A stretch of 64,000 nt of DNA, taken from contig CP027224.1 of NCBI GenBank assembly GCA_002973635.1, positions 2,180,501 to 2,244,500 of the forward strand. Reading direction: 5' to 3'. The translations under genes were made by a program, and so were the position numbers. The notes under the pieces were generated by a model. It ran no database searches. It saw nothing but the letters and a program-made list of their open reading frames with translations, and was not told the origin of the DNA. Each line of letters starts with the position of its first letter. Positions within the stretch are counted from its first letter, which is position 1. The DNA comes from Lysinibacillus sp. B2A1. GTDB lineage: Bacteria; Bacillota; Bacilli; Bacillales_A; Planococcaceae. Of the stretch, positions 9,152 to 19,713 are shown piece by piece.

Positions 9152-12100
9152 TTGACACATGTATATACGAAGATGCATACGAGCGCGGATTTATTGAATA
9201 GCACGATTCGGCTTGAACAATTGATCCCTTTTTTAAAAGAGCAAAAAACGCAGGCCTGTGCAATCGTCAATTCGAAATTGTACGGGCTTTTGCCTTTTTG
9301 TAAGGCGTTACAGCAAGCGAATATTCATGCTGTAATTGGTCTTTCTGTAAACATACAATGGCAGGAGCTACAAATTCCTTTAGTTTTATATGCAAAGACA
9401 CAAGAAGGCTATCAGCATTTATTAAAGATTAGTAGTGCCATTTCGATAAGAGAAGATGAGGTTTTGCCGTGGAAATGGCTAGAAGGGTATGCAGCAGGCT
9501 GTATAGCATTGCTTTCCTCTAATGATATAGCGGAAATTGGAAATTGGACAGAGGTGGCAAGCGCTCTAAAAGCATTGTTTGGTCAGTATTTATTTATGGG
9601 GATTGCTAGACCGGCAGGGATGATTGCAGAAAAAGAACAGGATTATGTTATATGGTGTAAGAACGAAAGCATCCCATTAGTGGCTTCACAGAGTTGTTAT
9701 TTTTTACGACCAGAAGACCATTTTGCTTTCGAGGTGGCAAGAGCGATTGATACAGGTGAAAAGTGCACTGATATAGAGGAATCCGCCCATTTGCATGGTT
9801 ATTTTGTGCCAACGGTGGATGAATGGAGCAGCTGGTTTGTTGATTGTCCTGAATGGCTTGAAGCGAGTGCAGCAATGTTAGCTGGCTGTACAGCAAAAAT
9901 CCCTAATATGCCTGTGCAAATGCCTAAATTTCCAGTGCCAGTAGGAGAAACAGCTGAAAAATTACTGGTTAAGGAGGCATTTTCAGGTTTAGCGTTGCGT
10001 TTCAATCAAAATGAAATTCCGCATGTTTATAAAGAGCGACTACAATATGAGCTTGAAATTATCTGTTCAATGGGCTTTGCGGATTATTTTTTAATTGTTG
10101 CAGATTTTATGCGTTATGCCAAAGAGAATCATATTTTAACTGGCCCAGGTCGAGGTTCGTCAGCGGGGTCACTTGTAGCCTATAGTCTTTCTATAACACA
10201 AGTAGATCCTCTTGCTTACGGATTACTATTCGAGCGTTTTTTAAATCCAGAACGTATCTCTTTACCAGATATTGATATAGATTTTGTTGATAATAAAAGA
10301 CAAAAAGTCATTCAATATGTGACACATAAATATGGCAAGGCAAATGTCGCACAGATCATCACATTTGGTACATTATCAGCAAAAGCTGTAGCCCGGGATG
10401 TGGCTCGGGTTTTAGGCTTTGAAGCTGAAACATTAGAAAAGATTTCGAAATGGATTCCCAATAAACCTGGGATAACGCTACAAAAAGCGGTGGCTGAATC
10501 ACATGGCTTACAAGGCTGGTTAGCAGAGGATGAAAAACATCGTCGTTGGTTAGAAGTAGCTTTAAAATTAGAAGGATTGCCAAGGAATTCCTCTACGCAC
10601 GCGGCAGGTGTTGTATTAGCACCATCCCCCTTGGTCAATACAATGCCTATAGAGAAGGGGCATGATGATATTTATTGTACCCAATGGCCCATGGGCGATG
10701 TAGAAGCGTGTGGTCTTGTAAAAATGGACTTTTTAGGCTTGCGTAACTTAACAATTTTAGAGCAGATACGCTGGTCCATTTATAAAGTAGGAGGACCATG
10801 GATAGAGTTTGAGCGAATTCCTATGCAGGATGAAAAAACATTACAGCTTCTTCAGAGGGGAGATACATTAGGCATTTTCCAATTAGAATCTGAGGGAATG
10901 AAGCAAGCATTGCGAGATATTCAGCCGACGCATTTTTTAGATATAGTAGCGGTCAATGCATTATATCGGCCAGGTCCAATGGATTTTATCCCAATCTATG
11001 CAAGACGTAAATCAGGACAGGAACTAGTGATTATGCCGCATCCAGTATTAGAGCCAATTTTACGAGAAACATTTGGCGTTATCGTTTATCAGGAACAGAT
11101 AATGCAAATTGCTTCTAAAATGGCAGGCTTTACGATGGGACAGGCAGATTTACTGCGTCGAGCGGTCAGCAAGAAAAATCGCCAAGTATTAGAAGAGCAA
11201 CGAGCGGTATTTGTGAATGGAGCGATGAAGCAAGGCTACGATATCCATATAGCAGAAGAGGTGTATGCACTGATTGTGCGCTTTGCGGATTATGGCTTCC
11301 CTAAAAGCCATGCAGTTGCATATAGTGTTATCTCTTATCAAATGGCCTATTTAAAGGCGCATTACCCAAAAAGCTTTTATGCAGCGCTATTGTCAAATGC
11401 AACAGGAAATGCGGACAAGATTCAGCAGCTTGTGAATGAAGCCAAAGAACAAGGTATAGCTTTCTATCCACCTTCATTAAAACATAGTACTAAATATTTC
11501 GCTGTTGAAAAGGATGGCATTCGTTATAGCTTATCAGGTATTAAAGGTGTTCCTCATACCTTTATTGAGACAGTGAAGGCCATACGACAATCGAATGCTG
11601 AGGCATTAAATAATTTATTTGATTTAGCGGTTGCTTTAAGTGCCCAGCATTTTAAACCGAAAGTAATAGAAGCATTGATATTTGCAGGAGCATTCGATTA
11701 TTTGGGTAGAGATCGTGCAGTTCTTATTAAGACGGTAGAAGCAGCTTTGAAGCATGCAGAGCTAATGAGACCTACAGAAGATATAGATTGGGCATCAGCA
11801 ACTGCCTTTAGCTTTGGTAAGCCCAAATATATGGAAGCTCAAGAAATGACACAAAAAGAAAAATTGATGCATGAGAAGAATAGTTTAGGGTTCTATATAT
11901 CCGCACATCCTGTAACAGAAGAGCGAGTTTTCTGGCGGGAAGTCAATGTTACATGTAGGGAGTTAAAACATACACGAGATGGAACTTATGTCAAAATGAT
12001 TGGCTTGATTGAAGAGGTAAAAAAAATTCGAACAAAAAAAGGGGAGCAAATGGCTTTTGCTCAACTTCAAGATGAATATGGCTTAGTGTCCATAACCTTA

Positions 12101-12235
12101 TTTCCACAAGTATTTCAGCTTGTGCAAGAGTTTTTACAGGAGGATGAAATACTTTATATTGAGGGCACAGTGGAAAGACGTTTTGGTAAGCCACAGGTGA
12201 AAGTAAAACACGCACAAACGACGAAAAAAATATAA
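9152..12235 (+). CDS. dnaE: DNA polymerase III subunit alpha (DnaE)
   Basis: Replicative C-family polymerase which in low-GC Gram-positives extends primers before hand-over to PolC. Polymerase motifs are clear: GPGRGSSAGS, the metal triad in LPDIDIDFVD and the third aspartate in KMDFLGLRNL. An OB-fold sits near the C-terminus (VKMIGLIEEVKKIRTKKG). At 1027 residues it is shorter than B. subtilis DnaE (about 1115). The N-terminal PHP domain is degenerate: the expected His-x-His start (VHLQVHSGYS-like) reads VYTKMHTSAD. Start TTG behind AAAGGAAGGGA. Followed by a terminator. Confidence 0.96.
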   Translation: MTHVYTKMHTSADLLNSTIRLEQLIPFLKEQKTQACAIVNSKLYGLLPFCKALQQANIHAVIGLSVNIQWQELQIPLVLYAKTQEGYQHLLKISSAISIREDEVLPWKWLEGYAAGCIALLSSNDIAEIGNWTEVASALKALFGQYLFMGIARPAGMIAEKEQDYVIWCKNESIPLVASQSCYFLRPEDHFAFEVARAIDTGEKCTDIEESAHLHGYFVPTVDEWSSWFVDCPEWLEASAAMLAGCTAKIPNMPVQMPKFPVPVGETAEKLLVKEAFSGLALRFNQNEIPHVYKERLQYELEIICSMGFADYFLIVADFMRYAKENHILTGPGRGSSAGSLVAYSLSITQVDPLAYGLLFERFLNPERISLPDIDIDFVDNKRQKVIQYVTHKYGKANVAQIITFGTLSAKAVARDVARVLGFEAETLEKISKWIPNKPGITLQKAVAESHGLQGWLAEDEKHRRWLEVALKLEGLPRNSSTHAAGVVLAPSPLVNTMPIEKGHDDIYCTQWPMGDVEACGLVKMDFLGLRNLTILEQIRWSIYKVGGPWIEFERIPMQDEKTLQLLQRGDTLGIFQLESEGMKQALRDIQPTHFLDIVAVNALYRPGPMDFIPIYARRKSGQELVIMPHPVLEPILRETFGVIVYQEQIMQIASKMAGFTMGQADLLRRAVSKKNRQVLEEQRAVFVNGAMKQGYDIHIAEEVYALIVRFADYGFPKSHAVAYSVISYQMAYLKAHYPKSFYAALLSNATGNADKIQQLVNEAKEQGIAFYPPSLKHSTKYFAVEKDGIRYSLSGIKGVPHTFIETVKAIRQSNAEALNNLFDLAVALSAQHFKPKVIEALIFAGAFDYLGRDRAVLIKTVEAALKHAELMRPTEDIDWASATAFSFGKPKYMEAQEMTQKEKLMHEKNSLGFYISAHPVTEERVFWREVNVTCRELKHTRDGTYVKMIGLIEEVKKIRTKKGEQMAFAQLQDEYGLVSITLFPQVFQLVQEFLQEDEILYIEGTVERRFGKPQVKVKHAQTTKKI

Positions 12236-12252
12236 AAGGAAACAAGAATTTA

Positions 12253-12285
12253 GAAACTGCATAAATTTTTATGCAGTTTTTTCTT
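12253..12285 (+). terminator. Rho-independent terminator of dnaE
   Basis: AAACTGCAT and ATGCAGTTT form a 9-bp stem over AAATTTTT, followed by TTTCTTT. Confidence 0.85.
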
Positions 12286-12324
12286 TACATTTATTCAGTT
12301 ATTTTGTAAGCTAGTAACAACGTT

Positions 12325-12345
12325 AAAAGTGGTCTGACCACTTTT
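12325..12345. promoter_or_regulatory. FadR/GntR-type operator upstream of the fadR-accDA genes
   Basis: A perfect 21-bp palindrome, AAAAGTGGTC-T-GACCACTTTT. Its core TGGTCTGACCA matches the TGGT-N3-ACCA recognition pattern of FadR-subfamily GntR regulators. It lies 20 bases before the start of just such a regulator, so autoregulation and control of downstream accD-accA is the likely role (inference). Confidence 0.7.
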
Positions 12346-12365
12346 TGATAAGGGGAGTTAGTCGT

Positions 12366-13007
12366 ATGGATAAAAAAACCGAACAAAAGAAAGTGTTTTT
12401 AGAAATCGTCCAACAATTACGTCAACTCATTAAAATAGAAAAAATACAAGCTGGTGAGAAGCTACCTTCTGAACGAGTTCTGTCAGAGCGTCTAGGTGTC
12501 GGGCGATCCTCTGTAAGAGAGGCATTGCGAAGTTTAGAATTGCTCGGTCTGATTGAAACAAGACATGGCGGTGGTACTTTTCTAGCATCCACTCATAAAC
12601 ATCAGCTCGTAGAAATACTGTCGATGTTTATATTAGAAGATGAAAAATCAAAAAAGGATGTCGAATTAACACGACAAATTCATGAAAAGGAAGCTATTCG
12701 CGTAATAAGTTGTACAGAGATTCTTCGCACACTACCTGTGTGGGACAGTTTTTTTGTGAAACTAGAAATTGAAGGTGCGGTTAATTGTCGAGATATTTTA
12801 CGAGAGCTAATAATTACGGCAGGAAATCGACTTTCTTTAAAAATCTGGTTTCAATTAGCAGCCTATGATGGTGACCGTTTAAATCGAAACTCAACAGAAG
12901 AAGAAAAGTTAATCATTCAAACGATGGTGAAATCAATGCAGCTCGGCTACGAAAAAGAAGCATTAAAAGCTTATGAACAGTGGATGAATACTGAACAAAG
13001 CATTTAG
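12366..13007 (+). CDS. FadR-subfamily GntR transcriptional regulator
   Basis: A 213-residue DNA-binding protein with an N-terminal winged helix (LPSERVLSERLGVGRSSV, then EALRSLELLGLIETRHGGG), textbook FadR/GntR. The C-terminal part is helical and likely the ligand-binding domain, somewhat short for FCD proteins. The ATG at 12366 follows AAGGGGAG; an upstream in-frame TTG at 12345 overlaps the palindromic operator. The gene precedes accD and accA directly, so control of malonyl-CoA supply is the obvious hypothesis. The effector, possibly an acyl-CoA, is not known. Confidence 0.88.
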   Translation: MDKKTEQKKVFLEIVQQLRQLIKIEKIQAGEKLPSERVLSERLGVGRSSVREALRSLELLGLIETRHGGGTFLASTHKHQLVEILSMFILEDEKSKKDVELTRQIHEKEAIRVISCTEILRTLPVWDSFFVKLEIEGAVNCRDILRELIITAGNRLSLKIWFQLAAYDGDRLNRNSTEEEKLIIQTMVKSMQLGYEKEALKAYEQWMNTEQSI

Positions 13008-13028
13008 ACAACAAAGGGGGAGTCAAAC

Positions 13029-13106
13029 ATGGCAATACGCAGCTTATTTAGTGGTAATAAAAAAAGAAAGAGAGTGGACAAGAAAAGGCATTTCCAGAAG
13101 GATTGA
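13029..13106 (+). CDS. Short upstream frame, displaced 5' end of accD
   Basis: An ATG with an excellent AAAGGGGGA site opens a 25-codon frame starting [12 protein letters not shown] and ending in TGA at 13104-13106. AccD proteins normally have an N-terminus of this kind. Adding one A to the A7 run at 13059-13065 would join it in frame to accD, giving [15 protein letters not shown] then LMTKC. As written, the TGA overlaps the accD ATG (TGATG). Either translational coupling, -1 slippage on the A-run, a mutation or a sequencing error explains it. Confidence 0.6.
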   Translation: MAIRSLFSGNKKRKRVDKKRHFQKD

Positions 13107-13885
13107 TGACAAAATGTCCTGAATGCCGCCATATTCAATTAACGAAGGAATTAGAGAAAAATCATAAAGTATGTACAAAATGCAGTTATCACTTCAAAAT
13201 GACTGCACAGGAACGTGTAGATTATTTCTTAGATGAAGGCTCGTTTGTTTCTATGGATGATCATTTACAAACAAGTAATCCACTGAATTTCCCAGCGTAT
13301 GTGGAGAAAATTTCTGTGGATCAACAAAAAACGGGCTTAAATGAGGCTGTATTGACAGGAGTAGGCACGTTAGACGGAGAAGAAATTGTCATAGCAATTA
13401 TGGATTCTCATTTCCGTATGGGCTCCATGGGCTCGGTTGTTGGAGAAAAAATTACACGTGCTGTTGAAAAGGCAACTGAATTACGTGTACCGTTTATTAT
13501 CTTTACAGCTAGCGGTGGGGCGCGCATGCAGGAAGGCGTTCTATCATTAATGCAGATGGCAAAAACGAGTGTGGCATTAAAACGACATAGTGACCAAGGT
13601 TTATTGTTTATTTCGATATTGACGCACCCAACAACAGGTGGTGTTTCAGCAAGCTTTGCCTCTGTTGGAGATATTAATATAGCAGAACCTCAAGCATTAA
13701 TTGGCTTTGCTGGTCGTCGTGTTATTGAAGAAACGGTTAGAGAAAAATTACCAAATGATTTCCAAACAGCGGAATTTTTACTTGAGCATGGTCAGCTTGA
13801 TGCCATCTTTCCACGTAAGGATTTGCGAGATCAAGTAGCAGTACTTGTAAAAATGCATACGAAAGGCGGCGTACAGCATGTCTAA
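13106..13885 (+). CDS. accD: Acetyl-CoA carboxylase carboxyltransferase subunit beta
   Basis: With AccA, AccD forms the carboxyltransferase that moves CO2 from biotin to acetyl-CoA, the first step of fatty acid synthesis. The zinc ribbon is intact (CPEC and CTKC at residues 4-7 and 23-26 from this start), followed by the crotonase-fold domain with [11 protein letters not shown] and [12 protein letters not shown]. From the ATG at 13106 the protein lacks about 25 N-terminal residues seen in relatives. These are encoded in another frame just upstream. No good ribosome site precedes 13106 (GAAGGA only 3 bases away). The gene overlaps accA by 8 bases. Confidence 0.93.
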   Translation: MTKCPECRHIQLTKELEKNHKVCTKCSYHFKMTAQERVDYFLDEGSFVSMDDHLQTSNPLNFPAYVEKISVDQQKTGLNEAVLTGVGTLDGEEIVIAIMDSHFRMGSMGSVVGEKITRAVEKATELRVPFIIFTASGGARMQEGVLSLMQMAKTSVALKRHSDQGLLFISILTHPTTGGVSASFASVGDINIAEPQALIGFAGRRVIEETVREKLPNDFQTAEFLLEHGQLDAIFPRKDLRDQVAVLVKMHTKGGVQHV

Positions 13886-14840
13886 AAATTTAGCTTTTGA
13901 AGAACCAGTAATACAATTACGTGAAAAAATAAATGAATTAAAATCAATAGCTGCTGAAGCAGATGTAGATATGACAGGTGAAATTGAAAAGCTTGAAACT
14001 CGTCTGACTCAGCTGGAGCAATCCATATATGCCAATATGAAGCCATGGGATCGTGTGCAGGTAGCTAGACATCCAGAAAGACCAACGACATTACAATATA
14101 TAGAAGCAATGTGTGAAAATTTTATAGAATTGCATGGGGATCGAACGTTTGGTGACGATGCCGCCATTCTTGGAGGTATTGCGCTTTTTGAAGGACAGCC
14201 GGTCACAATTATTGGACATCAACGTGGAAAATCTACGAAAGAAAATATTCGTCGTAATTTCGGTATGCCACACCCAGAAGGCTATCGAAAAGCATTACGA
14301 TTAATGAAGCAGGCTGAGAAATTTAAACGCCCAATTATATGCTTTATTGATACCAAAGGTGCATATCCAGGTAAGGCAGCTGAGGAACGTGGCCAAAGTG
14401 AAGCAATTGCTAGAAATCTTATTGAGATGGCAGGCTTACAAGTACCAGTAATCAGCATTGTTATTGGTGAAGGTGGTAGCGGTGGTGCACTTGCTCTAGG
14501 GGTAGCTAATCGTGTCTTTATGTTGGAGAACTCAACTTATTCTGTTATTTCTCCTGAGGGAGCAGCATCCATCTTATGGCGTGATGGAAGCCTTGCAAAA
14601 CAAGCTGCAGAGGCAATGCGTATAACAGCGCCTGATTTAAAGGAGCTAGGAGTCATTGATGGCATCATCCCAGAAATTGCAGGTGGTGCACATCGCAATG
14701 TAGCGAAACAAGCGCTTTATCTAAAAGAATGTATAAGTGACACACTGAAAGCATTGAATTCTTTAAATGGTGAACAATTAGTAGAAGATCGTTACGAGAA
14801 ATTTAAGAAAATTGGTCAATATACAGAAACAGAAGTATAA
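13878..14840 (+). CDS. accA: Acetyl-CoA carboxylase carboxyltransferase subunit alpha
   Basis: Partner of AccD in the carboxyltransferase; 320 residues, normal for the family. Conserved stretches include the coiled N-terminal helix region (residues 1-55), [32 protein letters not shown] and the oxyanion region [13 protein letters not shown]. Its ATG lies inside the last codons of accD, which implies translational coupling and equal subunit supply. It completes the fadR-accD-accA unit. pfkA follows after 313 bases. Confidence 0.96.
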   Translation: MSKNLAFEEPVIQLREKINELKSIAAEADVDMTGEIEKLETRLTQLEQSIYANMKPWDRVQVARHPERPTTLQYIEAMCENFIELHGDRTFGDDAAILGGIALFEGQPVTIIGHQRGKSTKENIRRNFGMPHPEGYRKALRLMKQAEKFKRPIICFIDTKGAYPGKAAEERGQSEAIARNLIEMAGLQVPVISIVIGEGGSGGALALGVANRVFMLENSTYSVISPEGAASILWRDGSLAKQAAEAMRITAPDLKELGVIDGIIPEIAGGAHRNVAKQALYLKECISDTLKALNSLNGEQLVEDRYEKFKKIGQYTETEV

Positions 14841-16113
<1,273 letters not shown>

Positions 16114-16141
16114 TTTGGTATAAAAACGGAGTGGGCAGAAA

Positions 16142-17902
16142 ATGAGAAAAACTAAAATCGTATGTACAATTGGTCCGGCAAGTGAGTCGCCAGAAACGTT
16201 AGAAAAACTGATTGAGGCAGGTATGAATGTTGCCCGCTTAAATTTTTCACATGGTTCGCATGAGGAGCATGAGGTACGCATTAATTTAATTCGAGAAGTT
16301 GCACAAAAATTAGGAAAGCCAGTTGGGATATTACTTGATACTAAAGGTCCTGAAATTCGTACACATAATATGCAAAACGGGGAGCTACATTTAACAGCAG
16401 GTCAAGTAATTGATATTTCAATGACTGAGATTGAGGGTACAGAGACTAGCTTCTCTGTCACATATGAACGATTGATTGAGGATGTTGAACAAAACTCCAT
16501 TATTTTGCTAGATGATGGCCTCATTCAGTTACGTGTTTTAGCAACAGACATGGAAAAAGGTCTTATTCATACAATTGTTGAAAATGCTGGTGTTTTAAAA
16601 AATAAAAAAGGTGTAAATGTACCTGGCGTTTCTGTCCAGCTTCCTGGTATCACAGAGAAGGATGCACAAGATATTTTATTCGGTATTGAGCAAGATGTAG
16701 ATTTTATTGCAGCTTCGTTCGTGCGTCGTGCGAAAGATGTGCTAGAAATTCGAGAGCTACTTGAACAAAATGGCGGCAGTCATATTCAAATCATCCCGAA
16801 AATAGAGAACCAAGAGGGTGTAGACAATATTGATGAAATCATCTTAGTGTCAGATGGATTAATGGTAGCTCGTGGTGATCTAGGGGTTGAAATTCCAGCT
16901 GAAGAAGTACCATTAGTACAAAAGAAATTAATTTTAAAATGTAATCAAGTAGGGAAACCAGTAATTACAGCTACACAAATGCTAGATTCAATGCAGCGTA
17001 ACCCGCGTCCAACACGAGCAGAGGCAAGTGATGTAGCGAATGCTATTATTGATGGCACAGATGCAATTATGTTATCTGGAGAAACAGCGGCAGGTCTATA
17101 TCCAGTGGAATCTGTACAAACAATGAATAAAATTGCACAGCGTACAGAAAATTCTTTAGACTATAAGGCAATTGTTTCTACACGTAGTAGAGAAAAAGAG
17201 GCAAATATGACGGAGGCTATATCTCAGGCTGTAGCGTATACGTCGATTAACTTAGGGGTAAAGGCAGTTTTAGCACCTACTGAAAGTGGTAATACAGCTA
17301 GAATGATTGCAAAATATCGTCCAGGAGTACCAGTTGTTGCTGTAACGGGGTCCTCAAATACAGCTCATACATTAACACTAGTTTGGGGTGTATATCCAGT
17401 TGTTTGTCAACGTGTGACAACTACAGATGAAATTTTAGAGCTAGCTGTTGATGAAAGCTTAAAGCATGGCTATGTAACACATGGTGATGCAGTAGTTATT
17501 ACTGCAGGTGTACCAGTTGGTGAAGCAGGTACAACTAACTTAATGAAAGTTCACATTATTGGAGATTTACTAGCTCGTGGCCAAGGAATTGGAAAAGCTT
17601 CAGTAGTAGGAAAAACAGTTGTTGCAAAAAATGCAGCAGAGGCACTAGCCTACGATACAGATGGTTGTATTATAGTAACAGTTGGGTCCGATCGGGATAT
17701 GATGCCAGCGCTTGAAAACTGCCTTGGTTTGATTACTGAGGAAGGTGGACTTACAAGCCATGCAGCTGTTGTAGGTCTAAGCCTAGGTATCCCTGTTATT
17801 GTCGGGGTAAAAGAAGCTACAACATTGATTCGTCATGGTCAAGAAATCACAATGGATGCAGAAACGGGCGTTATTTATAAAGGACATGCCAGCGTTCTTT
17901 AA
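16142..17902 (+). CDS. pyk: Pyruvate kinase with C-terminal PEP-utilising domain
   Basis: Converts PEP and ADP to pyruvate and ATP. The 586 residues comprise the usual barrel ([38 protein letters not shown]) to about residue 475, then an extra domain of about 110 residues ending with the phosphohistidine-type motif GGLTSHAA. This extra domain is characteristic of Bacillus and Geobacillus enzymes and has no proven catalytic role in them. The gene sits 28 bases after pfkA and is followed by a strong terminator. Confidence 0.97.
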   Translation: MRKTKIVCTIGPASESPETLEKLIEAGMNVARLNFSHGSHEEHEVRINLIREVAQKLGKPVGILLDTKGPEIRTHNMQNGELHLTAGQVIDISMTEIEGTETSFSVTYERLIEDVEQNSIILLDDGLIQLRVLATDMEKGLIHTIVENAGVLKNKKGVNVPGVSVQLPGITEKDAQDILFGIEQDVDFIAASFVRRAKDVLEIRELLEQNGGSHIQIIPKIENQEGVDNIDEIILVSDGLMVARGDLGVEIPAEEVPLVQKKLILKCNQVGKPVITATQMLDSMQRNPRPTRAEASDVANAIIDGTDAIMLSGETAAGLYPVESVQTMNKIAQRTENSLDYKAIVSTRSREKEANMTEAISQAVAYTSINLGVKAVLAPTESGNTARMIAKYRPGVPVVAVTGSSNTAHTLTLVWGVYPVVCQRVTTTDEILELAVDESLKHGYVTHGDAVVITAGVPVGEAGTTNLMKVHIIGDLLARGQGIGKASVVGKTVVAKNAAEALAYDTDGCIIVTVGSDRDMMPALENCLGLITEEGGLTSHAAVVGLSLGIPVIVGVKEATTLIRHGQEITMDAETGVIYKGHASVL

Positions 17903-17911
17903 GAAAGATAA

Positions 17912-17950
17912 AGAAGCTCTAGTGCGAACGGCAGTACTAGAGCTTTTTCT
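17912..17950 (+). terminator. Rho-independent terminator of pfkA-pyk
   Basis: AAGCTCTAGT and ACTAGAGCTT form a strong stem over a 12-base loop, followed by TTTCT. Confidence 0.88.
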
Positions 17951-18057
17951 AAACATTAACTCCTTTTTATACATAAACGGTTTTCTTTTTTCATTCGTAT
18001 CCCTGCTTGAATATAACTGATTGATCTCTCTGCATGTGTTTCATTTATTTTTTTTAA

Positions 18058-18086
18058 TGAAACAAAATAGGCTATAATAACGTATA
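18058..18086 (+). promoter_or_regulatory. Sigma-W-type promoter of fxsA
   Basis: TGAAAC, 17 bases, CGTATA: the -35 and -10 pattern of the ECF factor sigma-W. The -35 lies in one arm of a perfect 9-bp inverted repeat TGTTTCATT...AATGAAACA (18037-18064). A sigma-A-like TATAAT (18073-18078) overlaps the spacer, so both forms could initiate. Confidence 0.65.
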
Positions 18087-18121
18087 AGAGGTATAGCTTT
18101 TTTGATAGAAGGGAGAAAAAT

Positions 18122-18511
18122 ATGAGAAAAGTTTTTCTTGGTTTCATTGTCTATGCATTAGCCGAATTGGCGTTATTAATAGTAATTGGTCAAAATATTG
18201 GTGTTTTCAATACATTATTGCTCATTGTTGCAACAAGTATTATAGGTATTTATGTAGTGAAAAATAAAGGTATGAATTCTGTGCAAAACGTTAAAAATAC
18301 GATAGCACGAGGAGAGGCTCCAGGCCCTGTCTTAATTGATACCGTGTTAACATTCAGCGGTGGTGTATTACTAGCTCTGCCAGGATTTTTAACGGATTTG
18401 ATTGGTTTGTTACTACTCATGCCTTTTTCTCGTAAAATGTTCCAACCAATTTTTTATTATTGGATGCGTAAAAAAATGAAAAAAGGGAACTTTATTATCG
18501 TTCAAAAATAG
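18122..18511 (+). CDS. fxsA: FxsA family cytoplasmic membrane protein
   Basis: A 129-residue inner membrane protein with hydrophobic spans near residues 4-24, 28-46 and 75-100 (ALPGFLTDLIGLLLLMPF). The GGxLLxxPGFLTDxxGxLLLxPxxR pattern is the FxsA family signature. In E. coli its overproduction eases F-exclusion of phage T7; the normal role is unclear. GAAGGGAG precedes the ATG. Its last 17 bases overlap the end of the convergent ytvI-like gene. The promoter suggests an envelope-stress response. Confidence 0.88.
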   Translation: MRKVFLGFIVYALAELALLIVIGQNIGVFNTLLLIVATSIIGIYVVKNKGMNSVQNVKNTIARGEAPGPVLIDTVLTFSGGVLLALPGFLTDLIGLLLLMPFSRKMFQPIFYYWMRKKMKKGNFIIVQK

Positions 18512-19460
18512 CATTTTCCTTTAACTTAACTGCTAAAAATAAAAAAAATGGGCTCAGTAAAATACCATAAAAACCAAATAATAAAATGGAGGCAGCACTG
18601 ATAAAAAAGGTGTGGAAGGTACGTAATTGGAGCGTATTTGACCAAAGCATAGATTCAGCTAGCTGCCTTGTTAATTGGACGAATAAATATAATACTAAAA
18701 TTGCGACACATAAAAAGGTATTGCCAGTGAAGTAAAAATATATGCTCATGGGTACAAGAAATACACCAATGCCAAAGAACGGAAGTACATCTGCGAAGGC
18801 TACTATAAAAGCTTTGATGATAGCTTGTTCAAATTGAAGCAGCATAAATCCTGCACATAGTATGAGCAATGTGATTGTGAAAAGCTGAAATTCCACGAAA
18901 AGAAAATAATGAAACAACTGCATTACTTTAGAAAAATGTGACTGCCACTCATTGCGATATTTTTTTGGCGCATATTGGAAAAACCAATAACGGGATTTCC
19001 GAGTTTCCAATAGGGCGAAATAGTATGCAACAAGGAATATAAATACTTCAATAACATGCTTCATAATTAATTGAACAATATTCGCTATATAAACTAAAAT
19101 CGAATCAAAAATAGACAACGATTTTTCCTTTAAAACTTGGATAAACATGGATTCATATTCATCAAAAAGTGGGAAATTTTGTAGTGTATCTCGGATCTCA
19201 GGAAAGATATGAATTACGCTGTTGATGGATATAATAGCGAGAAAAAAGATACAAGAAAGTATCAAAATTTCCACAATAATTGCTGCAAGCCAATAGGCGA
19301 TCCTACAATAGGTATGAAGAAATTTTATGATAGGATACGTTGAAAAAGACAAAAAAATCGCAAGTGATACAGGTAATACGAACCAAAGTATTGCTAAATA
19401 GAATATAAAAAATAAAATACTCGTAGTTCTTTCGTATGAAAAATGCTTAATATTCCTCAT
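18495..19460 (-). CDS. ytvI: AI-2E family transporter-like membrane protein (YtvI-type)
   Basis: A 321-residue polytopic membrane protein with about seven hydrophobic segments, paired at the N-terminus (residues 10-60) and clustered after residue 190. The late segment VAFADVLPFFGIGVFLVP is the proline/glycine-rich motif of the AI-2E/PerM superfamily, and YtvI of Bacillus lies at this place next to citZ. Substrate unknown. The ATG at 19458-19460 follows GGGGTGA on the minus strand; an ATG 8 codons upstream is also in frame but lacks a site. Confidence 0.82.
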   Translation of the reverse strand: MRNIKHFSYERTTSILFFIFYLAILWFVLPVSLAIFLSFSTYPIIKFLHTYCRIAYWLAAIIVEILILSCIFFLAIISINSVIHIFPEIRDTLQNFPLFDEYESMFIQVLKEKSLSIFDSILVYIANIVQLIMKHVIEVFIFLVAYYFALLETRKSRYWFFQYAPKKYRNEWQSHFSKVMQLFHYFLFVEFQLFTITLLILCAGFMLLQFEQAIIKAFIVAFADVLPFFGIGVFLVPMSIYFYFTGNTFLCVAILVLYLFVQLTRQLAESMLWSNTLQLRTFHTFFISAASILLFGFYGILLSPFFLFLAVKLKENAIFER

Positions 19461-19576
19461 TTTTACAAATTCACCCCATTTCAAAAGTTAAATTAATGTC
19501 AAAATATACAAAAAAACCTCTTTAGAGCACATATATAATCGCTCGGGCGCCTTTTTCTTTATTTGGCGGATTTTCA

Positions 19577-19605
19577 TTCACAAAGCTGTCAAAAATGATT
19601 ATAAT
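19577..19605 (+). promoter_or_regulatory. Sigma-A promoter of citZ
   Basis: TTCACA (19577-19582), 17 bases, TATAAT (19600-19605), close to the sigma-A consensus. Confidence 0.7.
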
Positions 19606-19610
19606 AGCAA

Positions 19611-19624
19611 TGTAAGCGATTTAC
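19611..19624 (+). promoter_or_regulatory. cre-like site at the citZ transcription start
   Basis: TGTAAGCGATTTAC is an inverted repeat (GTAA...TTAC) around CG, with two mismatches to the CcpA consensus. It lies 6 bases after the -10, where binding would block initiation. CcpA repression of citZ is known in B. subtilis. Confidence 0.5.
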
Positions 19625-19713
19625 TTAATGGTTCATATGAGCAAAAAACGTAAATGTGACATACAAAATACATTTACAACCAAAAAAATAAGTATGAGGG
19701 AGCGATAATTATT

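Noticed and set aside
13103..13105. TTG at 13103 as accD start
   Set aside because: Too close to the weak GAAGGA; the ATG at 13106 overlapping TGA is the more natural reinitiation point.
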